Shown here piece by piece: positions 7,200-8,437 of a stretch of 8,437 bases of DNA. Made by a program: the position numbers and the translations under genes. The notes beneath the pieces were generated by a model, which searched no databases, was not told the origin of the DNA, and saw nothing but the letters and a program-made list of their open reading frames with translations. The stretch is taken from assembly GCA_017391545.1 (NCBI GenBank), contig JAFOYD010000172.1, forward strand, positions 1 to 8,437, read 5' to 3'. Every line of letters begins with the position of its first letter. The first letter of the stretch is position 1. The DNA is from Lachnospiraceae bacterium (lineage in GTDB: Bacteria > Bacillota > Clostridia > Lachnospirales > Lachnospiraceae).

Positions 7200-7223
7200 T
7201 GCACTAGTGCAAAGGTCTTGACA
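7200..7223 (+). promoter_or_regulatory. Palindrome and -35-like box before the antiporter gene
   Basis: TGCACTAGTGCA at 7200-7211 is a perfect 12-base palindrome. Six bases later comes a consensus TTGACA (7218-7223). A matching -10 is not convincing: the best candidates near 7236-7247 (GATATT, TATTTG, TGTGAC) are off in spacing or sequence. The arrangement would suit an operator next to a promoter for the antiporter gene, but this is inference. Confidence 0.35.
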
Positions 7224-7261
7224 TAGCCGTACGACGATATTTGTGACCATGGAGGAATAAA

Positions 7262-8215
7262 ATGTTAGCATTAAAAAGTATTGTATTGATGATTGCAGGA
7301 TTTGCCATTTTGATCAAGGGAGCGGATTTCTTTGTAGATGGCGCATCGGGTGTCGCAGAGAGATTCCATATTCCACAGATTATTATCGGGCTTACGATTG
7401 TTGCCTTTGGAACAAGTGCACCGGAGGCGGCAATCAGTATCTCGGCGGCATTGTCGGGTACGACAGGCATTGCAATCGGAAATATTCTGGGAAGTAATCT
7501 TTTAAATATATTGGTTATCCTTGGTATTTCAGCAAGCATTGTGCCATTGCATATTGGAAGGTCAAGTATCAAATTTGACATCCCCTTTAACATACTGATT
7601 ACCGTTGCCCTTGTTTTCTTCGGTGTCGTTTTAGGTAAGCTGAATGTATTTACAGGCATTGCATTTTGGATTCTGATGATTCTTTTTATGGTGCATCTGT
7701 TCCGCACTGCGAAAAGTGAGATGGATCGTGGTGAAGCGCAGGAAGAACCTAAAAAGAAGAAAAACATCTTTTTGCTGGTTCTGTATATCATCGGTGGTCT
7801 GGCTGCAATTATCCTGGGAAGCGACCTTGCGGTAGACAATGCTACGATTATCGCATCGGATATCCTTCATATTGATGACAGGTTAATCGGACTGACGATT
7901 ATCGCACTCGGTACATCGTTGCCAGAGCTTATGACTTCGGTAATGGCAGCAAGGAAAGGAAATGCTGATATCGCAGTTGGAAATATTTTGGGAAGTAATA
8001 TTTTTAACATCCTGTTTGTGCTTGGAACGGTTTCCCTGATTGCTCCGGTGGACTTTTCCATGTCTTTTGTCATTGACGGGTTTATCAGTATCGCAGTAGT
8101 CTTTTTGCTGTACTTCCTGTCAAAGGATGATGACACCTTGTCAAGACGTGATGGCATTACTTTTCTGGCATGCTATGGCGTTTATTTTGTGTATCTGATT
8201 GTCACACAGATGTAG
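7262..8215 (+). CDS. Calcium/sodium antiporter of the CaCA family (YrbG-like)
   Basis: An inner-membrane cation exchanger, predicted to expel Ca2+ in exchange for Na+ or H+. The 317 residues form two inverted five-helix halves joined by a charged cytoplasmic loop (about 148-168, EMDRGEAQEEPKKKK). The two alpha repeats are clear: GLTIVAFGTSAPE (43-55) with GNILGSNLLN (73-82), and GLTIIALGTSLPE (210-222) with GNILGSNIFN (240-249). Glu55 and Glu222 match the paired ion-binding glutamates of the family. The length is close to that of E. coli YrbG (325). Ion specificity cannot be read from sequence; K+-dependent relatives exist. ATG 7262 has GGAGG at 7251-7255. At DNA level the two GNILGSN segments (7478-7498 and 7979-7999) still match at 20 of 21 bases. 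The stop TAG lies within AGGAAG, the likely ribosome binding site of the next small ORF. Confidence 0.94.
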   Translation: MLALKSIVLMIAGFAILIKGADFFVDGASGVAERFHIPQIIIGLTIVAFGTSAPEAAISISAALSGTTGIAIGNILGSNLLNILVILGISASIVPLHIGRSSIKFDIPFNILITVALVFFGVVLGKLNVFTGIAFWILMILFMVHLFRTAKSEMDRGEAQEEPKKKKNIFLLVLYIIGGLAAIILGSDLAVDNATIIASDILHIDDRLIGLTIIALGTSLPELMTSVMAARKGNADIAVGNILGSNIFNILFVLGTVSLIAPVDFSMSFVIDGFISIAVVFLLYFLSKDDDTLSRRDGITFLACYGVYFVYLIVTQM

Positions 8216-8221
8216 GAAGCA

Positions 8222-8338
8222 GTGAAATTATCAAGTGGTACTTATGCTGTAGAGTCATATGATTTTTGGATACCTAATACATTAGCGAAAACACATTTGG
8301 ATAGAGCAGAGAGTAGTCTTAAGGAGTTGGTATCATGA
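8222..8338 (+). CDS. Small ORF of 38 residues, unknown function
   Basis: It starts at GTG 8222, two bases after AGGAAG (8214-8219), which overlaps the antiporter stop codon. It reads MKLSSGTYAVESYDF (residues 1-15), then WIPNTLAKTHLDRAESSLKE, and ends at TGA 8336-8338. The C-terminal third is likely an amphipathic helix; there is no membrane segment. The TGA overlaps the next ATG as ATGA, the usual sign of translational coupling, which supports it being real. Its GC content is about 35% by hand count, against 42-48% in two sampled 60-base lines of the antiporter gene, so it may be acquired DNA. I do not recognise the family. It could also be the remnant of a longer gene; a start other than GTG 8222 is not evident, because only two codons separate it from the antiporter stop. 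Confidence 0.5.
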   Translation: MKLSSGTYAVESYDFWIPNTLAKTHLDRAESSLKELVS

Positions 8339-8437
8339 TAAGATTGGATAACTTAGGTGGAACAATTTATTACAGGGACGAACCGGTAGTAACGTTTAAG
8401 TTTGAAAGAGATCATTTAAAATACGTTGGTGAGCTAA
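8335..8437 (+). CDS. Start of an unidentified ORF, cut by the right window edge
   Basis: ATG 8335 is preceded by AAGGAG (8321-8326) with eight bases of spacing, and the frame stays open for 34 codons to the edge. The visible part begins MIRLDNLGGTIYYRDEP (1-17) and continues with VVTFKFERDHLKYVGEL, which looks like a run of short beta strands (a small beta-rich N-terminal domain). There is no signal peptide or membrane segment in this part. Its ATG overlaps the TGA of the small ORF before it, so the two are probably made together, as in many two-gene accessory or toxin-antitoxin-like modules. That comparison is only about layout. GC is about 34% by hand count. No family recognised. Confidence 0.6.
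   Translation, partial: MIRLDNLGGTIYYRDEPVVTFKFERDHLKYVGEL

Noticed and set aside
7204..7839. A 211-codon open frame on the minus strand opposite the antiporter gene.
   Set aside because: The plus-strand frame has both alpha repeats of the CaCA family; the reverse frame is its mirror and has no family motif.
7478..7999. A 21-base near-identical direct repeat (20 of 21) 501 bases apart.
   Set aside because: It encodes the GNILGSN motif in the two homologous halves of the antiporter, an ancient internal duplication under protein constraint, not a mobile or regulatory repeat.
8213..8338. The antiporter frame continues for 40 sense codons beyond its TAG stop, which could suggest stop-codon readthrough or a C-terminal extension.
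   Set aside because: The antiporter already ends at the normal family length, and the downstream ORF has its own start, a ribosome binding site and an ATGA junction, so a separate small gene explains it better.
1..8437. CRISPR arrays, insertion sequences, tRNA or rRNA genes, phage genes.
   Set aside because: No regularly spaced repeats, transposase-like protein, terminal inverted repeats or tRNA-like cloverleaf were seen on either strand.

Overview
The window reads as ordinary chromosomal DNA of a low-to-moderate-GC Firmicute. The codon use, the strong purine-rich ribosome binding sites and the protein flavour (COG2509 dehydrogenase, DUF896, a PUA-less ProB, a small secreted protein with an acidic DGxxE loop) suggest a Lachnospiraceae-type gut Clostridia. 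That placement is inference from style; there is no rRNA or other marker to prove it. Every gene I can support lies on the plus strand.

Layout, left to right: (1) the 3' part of a COG2509-type FAD-dependent dehydrogenase whose start lies before the window; (2) proB, glutamate 5-kinase; (3) an RluA-family pseudouridine synthase overlapping the proB stop by one base; (4) nfo, endonuclease IV; (5) a 74-residue DUF896/YnzC-like protein; (6) 5-formyltetrahydrofolate cyclo-ligase; (7) proA, gamma-glutamyl phosphate reductase; (8) an exported protein of unknown function with an SH3-like region and a calcium-type loop; (9) a CaCA-family calcium/sodium antiporter; (10) a 38-codon ORF and the first 34 codons of another ORF, joined by an ATGA overlap and running off the right edge.

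Gaps are 25-85 bases or overlaps, and I see no intrinsic terminator between any two genes, so most of the block could be co-transcribed. A weak sigma-A-type promoter is visible before proB and a possible one before the antiporter. ProB and ProA do the first two steps from glutamate towards proline. They are split here by four genes for RNA modification, DNA repair and folate recycling. proC is not in the window. No stretch over 300 bases lacks a gene.

The interior is housekeeping. The places worth a second look are the leader of the cyclo-ligase gene (displaced Shine-Dalgarno, 14-codon upstream ORF, two mutually exclusive hairpins), the palindrome before the antiporter, the exported calcium-loop protein beside the antiporter, and the AT-richer overlapping ORF pair at the right edge. 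That pair is the best candidate for an accessory, undescribed module, but it is cut by the window.
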